Source: RUG11241 sp964560085
GTDB taxonomy: Bacteria > Bacillota_I > Bacilli_A > RF39 > UBA660
Reading direction: 5' to 3'
Assembly (NCBI GenBank): GCA_964560085.1
Contig: CAZLKF010000002.1
Location: 124,001 to 188,000 of the forward strand
DNA length: 64,000 nucleotides
Made by a program: the position numbers and the translations under genes. Below, piece by piece: positions 42,173 through 51,073 of this stretch. The notes below the pieces were generated by a model. It had not been told where the DNA came from and did not search any database. It saw only the letters and a program-made list of their open reading frames with translations. Within the stretch, counting starts at the first letter, position 1. Each line of letters begins with the position of its first letter.

Positions 42173-43288
42173 TTAATATATTTTGATTGGAACAATTAGT
42201 TGTGTTAAATTATTATCTTCAGGATTTCTGATAATTATTGGTTGAATTTCGCTATTGAAAGATAAGCGAATTATATCAGAATTTATAGCTTTTATCGCAT
42301 CCATCATATATTTTGAACTAAATGCAACAATAAAATCCTTTGTATTGCCGTTTAATATTTGAATCTGTTCTGTTACATTTCCTATTTCTGGAATATTTGA
42401 AGAAATTATAGCAACATTATTCTTAATTTCTAACTTTATTGTATTCTTCTCTGCTTCACTTGTTAATAAAGAAGCACGATCAATAGCATCATAGATTTCA
42501 TTAAGAGAAACATCTATCTCGATATTAAATTTTTCTGGAATCCATTGTCTAACATCAGGAAAAGGTCCGTTAATTAAACTTGACATTAATAATATCTCAT
42601 TAAATTTAAATATTACCTTATTTTCAAAAATATGCAATTCAACATTATCTTCTTCATTATTTAACATTCTAATTAATTCATTTATATTCCTTACGGGAAC
42701 AACTATGTTAATATCTGTATTATTTTCAATTTGAATGTTTTTTTGCGCAACACGATAAGAATCAGTAGCAGTTGCTGTCAAAACTGAAGCATTAATTGTT
42801 AAATTTATACCAGTTAATACTGGTCTATTTTCTTGTAATGAAGCAGCAAAAGCTGTTTGGTAAACAATATTTTTAAATACTTTTTGTTCCAATAAAATTG
42901 GATTTTCTGTTAATGTTAAATCAACATCAGGAAAGTCACTTACTAAATTACAATTCAATTTAAATGATGTTGTTTCTGTGTAAATGTATAAAACATCTGA
43001 TGTTATTTCTTCTAAATTAATTATCCCGTTTGGTAATTTGCGAACTATTTCATATATATATCTACCAGCAACGACAATTTCCCCTAATTCAGCTATTTCT
43101 TTTATATTATTAGCAGGAATAAAAGTTTTTATCGCAATATCATTATCAGTACTTAATAGATATAATCCTTCATTAGTCAATTCAAATTTTATACAATTTA
43201 AAATTGGAATTAAATTTTTTGAAGAAACTCCTTTAATTACATAATTAAGATTTTCAATTAATATTTTTTGTTCAATTTTTAATTTCAT
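42173..43288 (-). CDS. dnaN: DNA polymerase III sliding clamp beta
   Basis: The 371-residue product forms the ring-shaped clamp that tethers polymerase to DNA. Three similar clamp domains are readable, with the usual VVAGRYIYEIVRKLP, RPVLTGINL and late VPIKIY end. dnaA lies upstream with a 104-bp gap that carries DnaA boxes. Confidence 0.96.
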   Translation of the reverse strand: MKLKIEQKILIENLNYVIKGVSSKNLIPILNCIKFELTNEGLYLLSTDNDIAIKTFIPANNIKEIAELGEIVVAGRYIYEIVRKLPNGIINLEEITSDVLYIYTETTSFKLNCNLVSDFPDVDLTLTENPILLEQKVFKNIVYQTAFAASLQENRPVLTGINLTINASVLTATATDSYRVAQKNIQIENNTDINIVVPVRNINELIRMLNNEEDNVELHIFENKVIFKFNEILLMSSLINGPFPDVRQWIPEKFNIEIDVSLNEIYDAIDRASLLTSEAEKNTIKLEIKNNVAIISSNIPEIGNVTEQIQILNGNTKDFIVAFSSKYMMDAIKAINSDIIRLSFNSEIQPIIIRNPEDNNLTQLIVPIKIY

Positions 43289-43392
43289 ATATATCTCCTT
43301 TATGAATATTATTTATTATTAGTGTGGATTAGTGTGGAAAAAGCCATTTTTGTAATAAATATAAATGAATTCACTGAAATAAATATCCACAT
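43289..43392 (-). promoter_or_regulatory. dnaA-dnaN intergenic origin element with DnaA boxes and TAA repeats
   Basis: On the minus strand TTTTCCACA (43333-43341) and TAATCCACA (43323-43331) lie 10 bp apart, directly followed by C and TAATAATAAATAATA, then AT-rich sequence up to dnaN. A further ATATCCACA (plus strand, 43383-43391) is near the dnaA stop. Tandem boxes followed by TAA-type triplets match the DnaA-box/DnaA-trio unwinding arrangement described for B. subtilis oriC, making this a candidate duplex-unwinding site. Confidence 0.55.
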
Positions 43393-44730
43393 TTATTTTA
43401 AATTATTAACAATGGTATTTATTTCCATTTCTAGTTTTGTGTCATTCTTTAGCTCTTTTTCAATCTTATTTACTGAATGCATTACTGTTGTATGATCTTT
43501 CCCACCAAATTCCACACCAATTTTAATTAATGGTTCTTGTAAAATTGTTCGACAAACATACATTGCTATTTGTCGTGGTACTGTAACATTAGCATTTCTC
43601 TTTTTCCCTTTTATATCTTCAATTGTTAAATTATATCTAGAGGCAACAATTTTTTGAACTTGTTCAATTTTATTGCGACTTATGATATTTTTTCCAAGAT
43701 AATCTCTTAAAGCTTCGATTGCCAAGGCTAAGTTAATATCTGAACCATTCATAATAGCGGCGTATGCTAATACTCTAGCAATCGCTCCTTCTAATTTTCT
43801 TATGTCTGTGGTACAAATACTGGCAATATAATTTTTAACATCATCTGGGAAATTTGTTATTTGTTGAGCTTCTAATTTTCTTTCAATTATATTTAAACGC
43901 AATTCCATATCTGGTGGTAAAATGTCGATTGTCATACCCCATTTAAACCTTGTTTTTAAATTTTCTTCTAATTTTTGAAAATCTTCTGGGGATCGATCTG
44001 ATGAAATCACTATTTGTTTATTCTGTTGATGAAGTTCATTAAAAGTATGAAAGAATTCTTGTTGAGTTTTACTGGCTGTTTCTAAATATTGAATATCATC
44101 AATTAATAAGACATCAACACTTCTATATTTTCTCTTGAAATTATCAACATATTCAAAATTATTTTCGTCTTTATTTCGCTTGTATAATTCTAAAAAGTCG
44201 TTGACAAATTTTTCACTAGTGACATATAAAACTCTTTTTTTACTTGTATTATGAACATAATTTCCAATGGCGTGCATTAAATGAGTCTTCCCTAGTCCAC
44301 TACTACTATATAGAAAGAGTGGATTATACACAAAACCTGGTTTTTCAGCAACAGCCAAAGCCATTGCTTGGGCAAATTTATTGCTTTCCCCTACTATAAA
44401 TGTTTCAAATGTGTATTTTGGATTTAAATTAGTTTCCATTACCTCTTCTACGTCAGGAGTATCTAAATCAATATTATTTTTTAACTCTTCTTCTAAGTAA
44501 TACTCCATTTGAAAGATTGTTCCCGTTATTTCAGTAAATGTTTCTTCAATTAAATCATTATAACTTTCTTTTAAGTGTTTCTTGTGAATAGCCATTGGAA
44601 CTTGAACAATGGCTTTATTATCCTTGAGACTTATTAGTTTGGTTTCTTTAAACCAAGTATTATATGACATAGGCGAAATATTATTTTCCATTTTTTGGAG
44701 AAAAGAATTCCATATATTATCAATATCCAC
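43393..44730 (-). CDS. dnaA: Chromosomal replication initiator protein DnaA
   Basis: DnaA binds origin boxes and melts DNA to start replication. The 445-residue product has an N-terminal domain I, AAA+ domain III with SSSGLGKTHLM (Walker A) and VDVLLIDDIQ (Walker B), and a C-terminal domain IV with GKDHTTVMHSVNKIE. The start is GTG, preceded by AGGTG five bases upstream, and the start region itself contains a DnaA-box-like sequence (ATATCCACA, plus strand 44723-44731), which may permit autoregulation. Confidence 0.98.
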   Translation of the reverse strand: MDIDNIWNSFLQKMENNISPMSYNTWFKETKLISLKDNKAIVQVPMAIHKKHLKESYNDLIEETFTEITGTIFQMEYYLEEELKNNIDLDTPDVEEVMETNLNPKYTFETFIVGESNKFAQAMALAVAEKPGFVYNPLFLYSSSGLGKTHLMHAIGNYVHNTSKKRVLYVTSEKFVNDFLELYKRNKDENNFEYVDNFKRKYRSVDVLLIDDIQYLETASKTQQEFFHTFNELHQQNKQIVISSDRSPEDFQKLEENLKTRFKWGMTIDILPPDMELRLNIIERKLEAQQITNFPDDVKNYIASICTTDIRKLEGAIARVLAYAAIMNGSDINLALAIEALRDYLGKNIISRNKIEQVQKIVASRYNLTIEDIKGKKRNANVTVPRQIAMYVCRTILQEPLIKIGVEFGGKDHTTVMHSVNKIEKELKNDTKLEMEINTIVNNLK

Positions 44731-44978
44731 AAAATCACCTTCTCAATACATCTATATTTTACAATAGATTGTGTAAAAAATAAACAAAAAAAACAAAAAA
44801 CATCATTTTCCACATTAAAATTCTAACAAAAATATAAAAAAAACACACTTTTCAACAATTATGTGGAAAAAGTATACTCAATAAAAAGATTTAAACATTG
44901 TTTTTTCCACAATAGATGTGGAAAACTTTAAATGTGTATTAAATACAATATAAAAGGCATTGAAATATCTGTGGAAAA
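44723..44978. other. oriC: Origin region between dnaA and rpmH with DnaA-box cluster
   Basis: In this 318-bp gene-free stretch (44731-45048) DnaA-box variants are seen: TTTTCCACA at 44806-44814 and 44903-44911 on the plus strand, and its complement at 44862-44870, 44917-44925 and 44970-44978; ATATCCACA overlaps the dnaA start. Sequence between boxes is extremely AT-rich. Together with boxes on the dnaN side this gives a bipartite oriC like that of B. subtilis. Opposite gene orientation on the two sides agrees. Confidence 0.82.
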
Positions 44979-44981
44979 TCA

Positions 44982-45010
44982 TTGACAAACAAAAAAAATA
45001 TATATATAAT
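44982..45010 (+). promoter_or_regulatory. Consensus promoter of rpmH
   Basis: TTGACA (44982-44987) and TATAAT (45005-45010) are separated by exactly 17 bp, a perfect sigma-A-type promoter, about 40 bp before the rpmH ATG. The nearest DnaA box ends 3 bp upstream of the -35 box, so DnaA binding could modulate it. Confidence 0.9.
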
Positions 45011-45048
45011 TATTAAAGCAATGGGGAAAATACCGAGGAGGTGTAAAG

Positions 45049-45171
45049 ATGAAAAGAACATTTCAACCTAATAATCGTAAAAAAAGTAAGAAATTAGGTT
45101 TTTTTGCAAGAATGGAAACAAAGATAATTAATAATAGACGTCGTAAGGGTCGTAAAGTTTTATCTCATTAA
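45049..45171 (+). CDS. rpmH: 50S ribosomal protein L34, shortened
   Basis: A 40-residue frame beginning MKRTFQPNNRKKSKKLGFF and ending RRRKGRKVLSH is clearly bL34. The family is typically 44 residues; here about four residues are missing between the RMETK segment and the RRRKGRK tail, where others have NGRKVLA. An AGGAGG site precedes the ATG. It heads the rpmH-rnpA-yidC-jag block to the right of oriC. Confidence 0.93.
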   Translation: MKRTFQPNNRKKSKKLGFFARMETKIINNRRRKGRKVLSH

Positions 45172-45175
45172 GAAA

Positions 45176-45208
45176 ATCACCACTAGAAGTCAGTGGTGAT
45201 ATTTTTTT
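45176..45208 (+). terminator. Terminator or attenuator between rpmH and rnpA
   Basis: A 9-bp perfect stem (ATCACCACT/AGTGGTGAT, 45176-45184 and 45192-45200) with a 7-base loop is followed by a run of seven T. Partial read-through would give rnpA less transcript than rpmH, a ratio seen in other bacteria. Confidence 0.85.
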
Positions 45209-45222
45209 ATAGGAGGTTATCG

Positions 45223-45570
45223 ATGAAGAAAAAAAATATTGTTAAAAAGAGTGAAGATTTTACAAAAATAATCAAATCAACAAAACCATATCGTCAACAA
45301 GGATATTTGATATTTTTAGAAAAAACTGATTTGCCAACATTTCAATTCGGAATATCAGTTAGTAATAAAGTAGGGAATGCCGTTACTAGAAATCGCATTA
45401 AACGCCAAATAAAAAGCATAATTGATAAAAATAACTATCAAAATAACTTTAAATGTATTATAATTATAAAGAGAGAAATATTGGAAAAGTCTTATCAAGC
45501 TCTTGAAAAAGAACTAAATGAGTATTTCTTTAAATATAAATTATTGGAGGAACAACATGAAGAAAATTAA
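45223..45570 (+). CDS. rnpA: Ribonuclease P protein component
   Basis: RnpA assists the catalytic RNA in 5' maturation of tRNAs. The 115-residue basic protein has the RNR signature GNAVTRNRIKRQIK near residue 55, with VSNKV upstream. The ATG at 45223 has an AGGAGG site 6 bases before it; the longer upstream reading falls in the terminator. It overlaps yidC by 14 bp. Confidence 0.93.
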   Translation: MKKKNIVKKSEDFTKIIKSTKPYRQQGYLIFLEKTDLPTFQFGISVSNKVGNAVTRNRIKRQIKSIIDKNNYQNNFKCIIIIKREILEKSYQALEKELNEYFFKYKLLEEQHEEN

Positions 45571-46471
45571 AAAAATATTGATTATGTCATTTTTATTGGT
45601 ACTTTTAACAGGATGTGCTAAGACTTTAACTGATAGTGATAATAAACCTGTAAAAATGGAAAAAACAGGTCAAGGATTAATATCAAATATTCTATGTCAG
45701 CCGACTAATGAAGAAACAATAAAAGTTTATGAAGAAAATAAAGTTGATATAAAATCTTTACCTAAATGTACTGATTTTAAAATAACAACAGGTGGTTATG
45801 AAGGAATTTGGGCTACAATTTTTGTAAAACCATTAGCATGGGTTATTGTTAAAATTGGAACTTTAGTGAAAAATTACGGATTGGCAATAATAATTGTAAC
45901 ATTACTATTAAGACTAGTTGTAATGCCTATTACTAAAAAAACGGCAATGCAATCTGAGAGTATGAAAAATGCTAAACCAGAATTAGATGCATTAGAACGA
46001 AAGTATCAAGGTAAGACTTCAAAAGAAGAAACGATGATGAAAAGTCAAGAAATGCTTGCAATATATAAAAAGAATAAAATCAATCCAATGTCAGGTTGCA
46101 TTTTTGCTTTAATTCAAATTCCATTATTCTTCGCATTCTATGAATCAATGAATCGTTTGCCAGTTATTTTTGAAGGAACATTTTTAGGTCTTAATTTAGG
46201 AATGAGTCCATTAACAGCACTTCAAAATGGTAATTGGTATTATCTTATCTTAGTTATATTAGTAGTTGCTGTAACATATTTTTCATTCAAAATGAATAAA
46301 ACTGCATCAATGAATCCTGAACAAGATAAATCAATGGCGATGACAACAAACATTATGACTATATTTATTGGAATTGCTGCATTTAGTATTACAACGAGTA
46401 TTGCTTTATATTGGATTTTCAATAGTGGCTTTACAATTGTTCAAAATTTGTTAGTGAAAAGAGGTAAGTAA
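45557..46471 (+). CDS. yidC: Membrane protein insertase YidC (lipoprotein type)
   Basis: The 304-residue protein inserts and folds membrane proteins. It has a lipoprotein signal with lipobox LTGC near residue 21, a periplasm-side helix, and five membrane helices including YGLAIIIVTLLLRL and a positively charged cytoplasmic loop (KNAKPELDALERKYQ). This matches Gram-positive SpoIIIJ/YidC1. The ATG at 45557 has a GGAGG site. The next gene jag starts at the base after its stop. Confidence 0.94.
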   Translation: MKKIKKILIMSFLLVLLTGCAKTLTDSDNKPVKMEKTGQGLISNILCQPTNEETIKVYEENKVDIKSLPKCTDFKITTGGYEGIWATIFVKPLAWVIVKIGTLVKNYGLAIIIVTLLLRLVVMPITKKTAMQSESMKNAKPELDALERKYQGKTSKEETMMKSQEMLAIYKKNKINPMSGCIFALIQIPLFFAFYESMNRLPVIFEGTFLGLNLGMSPLTALQNGNWYYLILVILVVAVTYFSFKMNKTASMNPEQDKSMAMTTNIMTIFIGIAAFSITTSIALYWIFNSGFTIVQNLLVKRGK

Positions 46472-47089
46472 ATGTTAGACAAATATGTATATGAAGATAA
46501 AACTTTAGAAGGAGCATTAGAAAAGTGTTATAAAGAGTTAGAATGCACCGAAGAAGATATTTATACATCAACTGAAGAAGACGAGGGCGGATTTTTAAAA
46601 AGTAAAAAGGTTATATTAACTGTTATAAAAAAAGAAGATGTAAAAAGATTCATAAAATATTATATAAAAACATTGGGAAATTTAATGTGCCTTTTAATTG
46701 ATTTAGAGGTTACAAGGGATGAAGATATTTATAATGTTAAGATGGCTTCTAATAATAATCCTATATTGATAGGAAAAGATGGTAGAACATTGAATGCAAT
46801 TCAAATATTAATTCGTCAAACATTGAAAAATCAATCTGGGTTAAATTTAAAAGTAAATGTAGATGCCTCAAATTACAAAGGTAAAAAAATAAACAATATA
46901 GAATATCAAGTTAAAAAAATATGTCGCGAGGTTCTAAATACAAAAGTAGAAGCTAAAATGGATCCTATGAACTCATATGAAAGAAGAGCAGTTCATACAG
47001 TTGTTGGTAATTATAAAGACTTGGAAACAGAAAGTTTTGGAGAAGAGCCGGAGCGTTATGTAGTTATTAGATACAAGGGGGAAGCATAG
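46472..47089 (+). CDS. jag: RNA-binding protein KhpB/Jag
   Basis: The 205-residue protein contains an N-terminal Jag_N domain, a KH domain (NNPILIGKDGRTLNAIQILIR near residue 90) and a C-terminal R3H domain (ERRAVH). Jag/KhpB binds RNA and affects cell division and elongation; it pairs with YidC in nearly all Bacillota, as here. It begins immediately after the yidC stop. Confidence 0.94.
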   Translation: MLDKYVYEDKTLEGALEKCYKELECTEEDIYTSTEEDEGGFLKSKKVILTVIKKEDVKRFIKYYIKTLGNLMCLLIDLEVTRDEDIYNVKMASNNNPILIGKDGRTLNAIQILIRQTLKNQSGLNLKVNVDASNYKGKKINNIEYQVKKICREVLNTKVEAKMDPMNSYERRAVHTVVGNYKDLETESFGEEPERYVVIRYKGEA

Positions 47090-47101
47090 ACTTCCTTTTT
47101 T
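47080..47101 (+). terminator. Short terminator after jag
   Basis: GGAAG (47080-47084) pairs with CTTCC (47091-47095) across the jag stop, followed by six T. The stem is short, so the terminator is weak, but a new promoter follows directly. Confidence 0.5.
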
Positions 47102-47102
47102 A

Positions 47103-47131
47103 TTGACAATATGTATTAAATAATCTAAAAT
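47103..47131 (+). promoter_or_regulatory. Promoter of mnmE
   Basis: TTGACA (47103-47108) and TAAAAT (47126-47131) are 17 bp apart, 23 bp before the mnmE ATG. It starts a second transcription unit, mnmE-mnmG-rsmG-rsmA. Confidence 0.75.
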
Positions 47132-47154
47132 ATTGCTGTTAAAGGGGTGAAATC

Positions 47155-48498
47155 ATGGGTGATACTATTGTTGCAATATCAACTGCCTTAGGTGTTGGTG
47201 CAATATCAATTATAAGATTGAGTGGAACTGATGCAATAAAAATAGCTAATAAAATTTTTAGGGGAACTAATTTAGAAAATGTTGATAGCCATACCATTCA
47301 TTATGGACATATTATAGATAAAGAAGAGGTAATTGATGAGGTTTTAGTTTCTGTTATGAAATCACCTAGAACTTTTACGCAAGAGGATGTTGTGGAAATA
47401 AACTGTCACGGTGGAATTTCTACAACCAACAAAGTTTTAGAACTTTTACTTGTAAATGGTGCACGCTTAGCCGAAGCAGGTGAATTCACAAAAAGAGCTT
47501 TTTTAAATGGTCGTATTGATTTAATCGAAGCACAAGGGGTTATGAATCTTATTGAATCAAAGTCAGAATTAAGTCGCAAACTTTCATTAAAACAATTAAA
47601 TGGTGACGTTTCAAATAACATAAGAATATTGCGCCAAGATATATTGAAAGTTTTAGCTAATATCGCTGTTAATATTGACTATCCAGAATATGAAGACATA
47701 TCAATTGTTACAATTGAAGACATTAAGAAAGCATTATTTAAAATAGATGTTTCATTAAATGAAATTCTAAAACAAACTGAAGAAACTACTATTGTTTTAG
47801 AGGGTTTAAAAACAGTTATTGTTGGCCGACCAAATGTAGGAAAAAGTAGTATTTTAAATATGTTATTAAATCAAGAAAAAGCAATCGTAACAGATGTTGC
47901 AGGAACAACAAGAGATATAGTTGAAGGAACTTTAAATTTGAATGGAGTTTATTTAAAACTTTTAGATACCGCGGGTATTCATGAAACAAGTGATAAAGTT
48001 GAAGAAATAGGTGTCAATAAAAGCTTAAATTTAATAAAAGAAGCAAATTTAATCCTATTGGTGCTTGATAATAGTCAGAAATTAACGGAAGAAGATCTTA
48101 AATTATTAGAATTAACAAAAAAGACAAAGAGAATAATAATACTTAATAAAGTTGATTTAAGTCCAAAAATAATGGTTGAATTTAATGATGCTGTTTATAT
48201 GAGCACAATAAATAAAGAAGGCTTAAAACCATTAAAAGAAAAGATTGTGGAAATGTTTAATTTAGACAAAATTTCTAGTGATATGAATCTTTTTGTAAAT
48301 GCAAGTGATATTGCAAAAATAAAGGAATGTTTGAAAATATCTGATAAAATGAAAGAAGCAATTAATAATAATATCGAAGTTGACTTATTAGAAATTGATT
48401 TAAAAGAAATGAATGAATTACTTGGAAAAATAATAGGTGAAACCTATGATGAAGAAATATTAGATGAAATATTTAAAAATTTCTGCATTGGAAAATAA
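47155..48498 (+). CDS. mnmE: tRNA modification GTPase MnmE
   Basis: With MnmG it installs 5-carboxymethylaminomethyl on wobble U34. The 447-residue product has an N-terminal folate-binding domain (DTIVAISTALGVGAISIIRLSG), a G domain inserted in the helical domain (GRPNVGKSS, DTAGI, NKVD) and ends FCIGK, the functional C-terminal cysteine motif. An AAAGGGGTG site precedes the ATG. Its stop lies 13 bp before mnmG. Confidence 0.96.
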   Translation: MGDTIVAISTALGVGAISIIRLSGTDAIKIANKIFRGTNLENVDSHTIHYGHIIDKEEVIDEVLVSVMKSPRTFTQEDVVEINCHGGISTTNKVLELLLVNGARLAEAGEFTKRAFLNGRIDLIEAQGVMNLIESKSELSRKLSLKQLNGDVSNNIRILRQDILKVLANIAVNIDYPEYEDISIVTIEDIKKALFKIDVSLNEILKQTEETTIVLEGLKTVIVGRPNVGKSSILNMLLNQEKAIVTDVAGTTRDIVEGTLNLNGVYLKLLDTAGIHETSDKVEEIGVNKSLNLIKEANLILLVLDNSQKLTEEDLKLLELTKKTKRIIILNKVDLSPKIMVEFNDAVYMSTINKEGLKPLKEKIVEMFNLDKISSDMNLFVNASDIAKIKECLKISDKMKEAINNNIEVDLLEIDLKEMNELLGKIIGETYDEEILDEIFKNFCIGK

Positions 48499-48511
48499 GG
48501 GAAGTGAAATA

Positions 48512-50380
48512 ATGGATTACGAAATAATCGTTGTCGGAGGAGGCCATGCAGGTTGCGAAGCAGCTTTAGCATCAGCCCGCAAAGGACATAAAACTTTAAT
48601 GATAACGGCAAACATTAAAAATATTGCTGATATGCCATGTAATCCATCAATCGGCGGTAGTGCCAAAGGAATAGTTGTTCGTGAAATCGATGCTTTGGGT
48701 GGTGAGATGGGCATTAATGCTGATAAAAGCCAAATTCAAATTAAAATGCTAAATTATGCTAAAGGTCCGGCTATCAGAGCCCTAAGAGCTCAAGCGGATA
48801 AAATCGATTATCCTAACAATATGTTGAAAACTTTAGAATCAACTAAGAATTTGACAATAAAAGAAGCTATGGTGGAAAAATTAATAGTAGAAAATGAAAA
48901 AGTAAAAGGAATAATTTTAGAGAATGATGAAGAAATAGCCGCAATGTCAGTCATTTTAACAACGGGAACATATTTAAAATCAAGTGTTATGGTTGGCTCA
49001 ACAAGGACCTCAACTGGTCCACATGGCGAAAAAAGATCAAATTATTTGAGTGATAATCTAAAAAAATTAGGTTTTAAAATAATAAGACTAAAAACGGGAA
49101 CACCTCAGCGAATTGCTAAAGAAAGTATTGATTTTTCAAAGACTAAGCTAGAGTTAGGTTCATCTACACCTTTATATTTTAGTTTTGATAATCATAATCC
49201 TTATAATATAGCTGAACAAATACCTTGTCATTTGATTTATACAAATGAAGTAACTCATAAAATAATTCGCGACAACTTAAATAAAGCTAGTATGTATGGT
49301 GGCTTGGATGATATAGAAGGAATAGGTCCTAGATATTGTCCGTCAATTGAAGATAAAATAGTTCGTTTTAGTGAAAAATCTCGCCATCAATTGTTTCTAG
49401 AACCAGAAAGTAAATACAATAATTCAATTTATTTACAAGGATTTTCTACTAGTATGCCCCATGATATTCAAGATAAAATGGTGAGAAGTTTAGAAGGATT
49501 AGAAAATGCTAAAATTCTAAAATATGCTTATGCAATTGAATATGATGCGATATATCCAACACAACTAAAGAAAACTTTGGAGACAAAATTAATCGAAAAC
49601 TTGTATACTGCTGGTCAAATCAATGGAACAAGTGGTTATGAAGAAGCTGCTTGTCAAGGACTAATGGCCGGTATTAATGCTTCTTTAAAAATAGAAGGAA
49701 AAGAACCTTTAGTATTAAAAAGAAACGAAGCTTATATTGGGGTTCTAATTGATGACTTAATTAATAAAGGAGTAAAAGATCCGTATCGTTTGCTAACTTC
49801 ACGTGCCGAATATCGTTTATTACTTCGTAGTGATAATGCGGATCTTCGTCTTCGTGATTACGGCTATAATATCGGGTTAGTAAGTGAAGATAAGTATAAT
49901 AATTATTTGCATAAAAGAAATCAGATAGATGAATTAACTATAAAACTAAAAGATTTTAGAATAACACCAACCAAAGAAATTAATGAATATCTAACTAACA
50001 TAGAATCAGCAATTTTAAAAGATGGTATAAGTTTATATGATCTATTAAAACGCCCGGAAATAACAATTGAAAATATTAAACATTTTCTTGAATTGAATTA
50101 TGATGATGAAGTAATAGAGCAAGTTATGATCAATAATAAATATGAGGGATATGTTTTGAAAGAAACTAAAGAAGCCGAAAAAATGCTGAAATTAGAGAGT
50201 AAAGGAATTCCTGATGATATTGATTACAATAAAATAAAAAATATTGCTTCAGAAGCTCGTCAGAAATTAAGTGAAGTTCGCCCAACTACAATAGGACAAG
50301 CTAGTCGTATAAGTGGTGTAAATCCAGCCGATATAGCAATTCTATCAGTCTATCTAAAAAAGGAGTACAATAATGTCTGA
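48512..50380 (+). CDS. mnmG: tRNA uridine-5-carboxymethylaminomethyl modification enzyme MnmG
   Basis: The 622-residue FAD-dependent partner of MnmE begins MDYEIIVVGGGHAGCEAALA and contains CNPSIGGSAKG, KTGTP, and the TSRAEYRLLLRSDNADLRL C-terminal helical domain. The ATG at 48512 has a GGGAAG site 8 bases upstream and restores the conserved N terminus. The last 8 bases overlap rsmG. Confidence 0.96.
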   Translation: MDYEIIVVGGGHAGCEAALASARKGHKTLMITANIKNIADMPCNPSIGGSAKGIVVREIDALGGEMGINADKSQIQIKMLNYAKGPAIRALRAQADKIDYPNNMLKTLESTKNLTIKEAMVEKLIVENEKVKGIILENDEEIAAMSVILTTGTYLKSSVMVGSTRTSTGPHGEKRSNYLSDNLKKLGFKIIRLKTGTPQRIAKESIDFSKTKLELGSSTPLYFSFDNHNPYNIAEQIPCHLIYTNEVTHKIIRDNLNKASMYGGLDDIEGIGPRYCPSIEDKIVRFSEKSRHQLFLEPESKYNNSIYLQGFSTSMPHDIQDKMVRSLEGLENAKILKYAYAIEYDAIYPTQLKKTLETKLIENLYTAGQINGTSGYEEAACQGLMAGINASLKIEGKEPLVLKRNEAYIGVLIDDLINKGVKDPYRLLTSRAEYRLLLRSDNADLRLRDYGYNIGLVSEDKYNNYLHKRNQIDELTIKLKDFRITPTKEINEYLTNIESAILKDGISLYDLLKRPEITIENIKHFLELNYDDEVIEQVMINNKYEGYVLKETKEAEKMLKLESKGIPDDIDYNKIKNIASEARQKLSEVRPTTIGQASRISGVNPADIAILSVYLKKEYNNV

Positions 50381-51065
50381 AGAAATATTTGTTAATTATT
50401 TAAGCAAATTAAACATTGATGTCACAAATACACAATTAGACCAATTGGAAAAATTCTATTGTTTATTAATCGAATGGAATGAAAAAATAAATTTAACGGG
50501 GATTACAAAAAAAGAAGATGTTTATTTAAAACATTTCTACGATTCATTAACAATAAATAGTATTGTTGATTTAAATACAATACAAACATTGTGTGATGTT
50601 GGTTCAGGCGCGGGATTTCCTGGAATAGTTCTTAAGATAATGTTTCCAAAAATAAAAATAACACTTTTGGACTCCTTAAATAAAAGGACCGATTTTTTAA
50701 GATTTGTTATTAAAGATCTTAATTTAAAAGATATTGAAGTTATTACGGCTCGTGCTGAAGAATATAATAAAAGAGAATCTTTTGATTTAGTAACAGCTAG
50801 AGCAGTTGCTCCTTTAAATATATTATTGGAAATGCTAGTTCCGATATCAAAAAAAGAAATAGTTTTAATGAAAGGTAATTGCGAGCAAGAACTACTTAAT
50901 ACTGATCATTTGTATAAAGAGTTAAATATTAGTTTAGAACAAAAAGTAGAATTTCTTTTACCTTTTGAGGAAAGTAAAAGAACATTGTTGAAATATAAAA
51001 AACTAGATATTACTTCCAAAAAATATCCACGACGTTATGATAAAATAAAAAAGCAACCTTTATAG
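50373..51065 (+). CDS. rsmG: 16S rRNA (guanine527-N7)-methyltransferase
   Basis: RsmG (GidB) methylates G527 in helix 18, the site whose loss gives low-level streptomycin resistance. The 230-residue product has IEWNEKINLTGI, the SAM motif DVGSGAGFPGIVLKI and the TARAVAPL segment. It overlaps mnmG by 8 bases. In B. subtilis noc-parA-parB would follow; here rsmA does. Confidence 0.95.
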   Translation: MSEEIFVNYLSKLNIDVTNTQLDQLEKFYCLLIEWNEKINLTGITKKEDVYLKHFYDSLTINSIVDLNTIQTLCDVGSGAGFPGIVLKIMFPKIKITLLDSLNKRTDFLRFVIKDLNLKDIEVITARAEEYNKRESFDLVTARAVAPLNILLEMLVPISKKEIVLMKGNCEQELLNTDHLYKELNISLEQKVEFLLPFEESKRTLLKYKKLDITSKKYPRRYDKIKKQPL

Positions 51066-51073
51066 GAGGTTTA

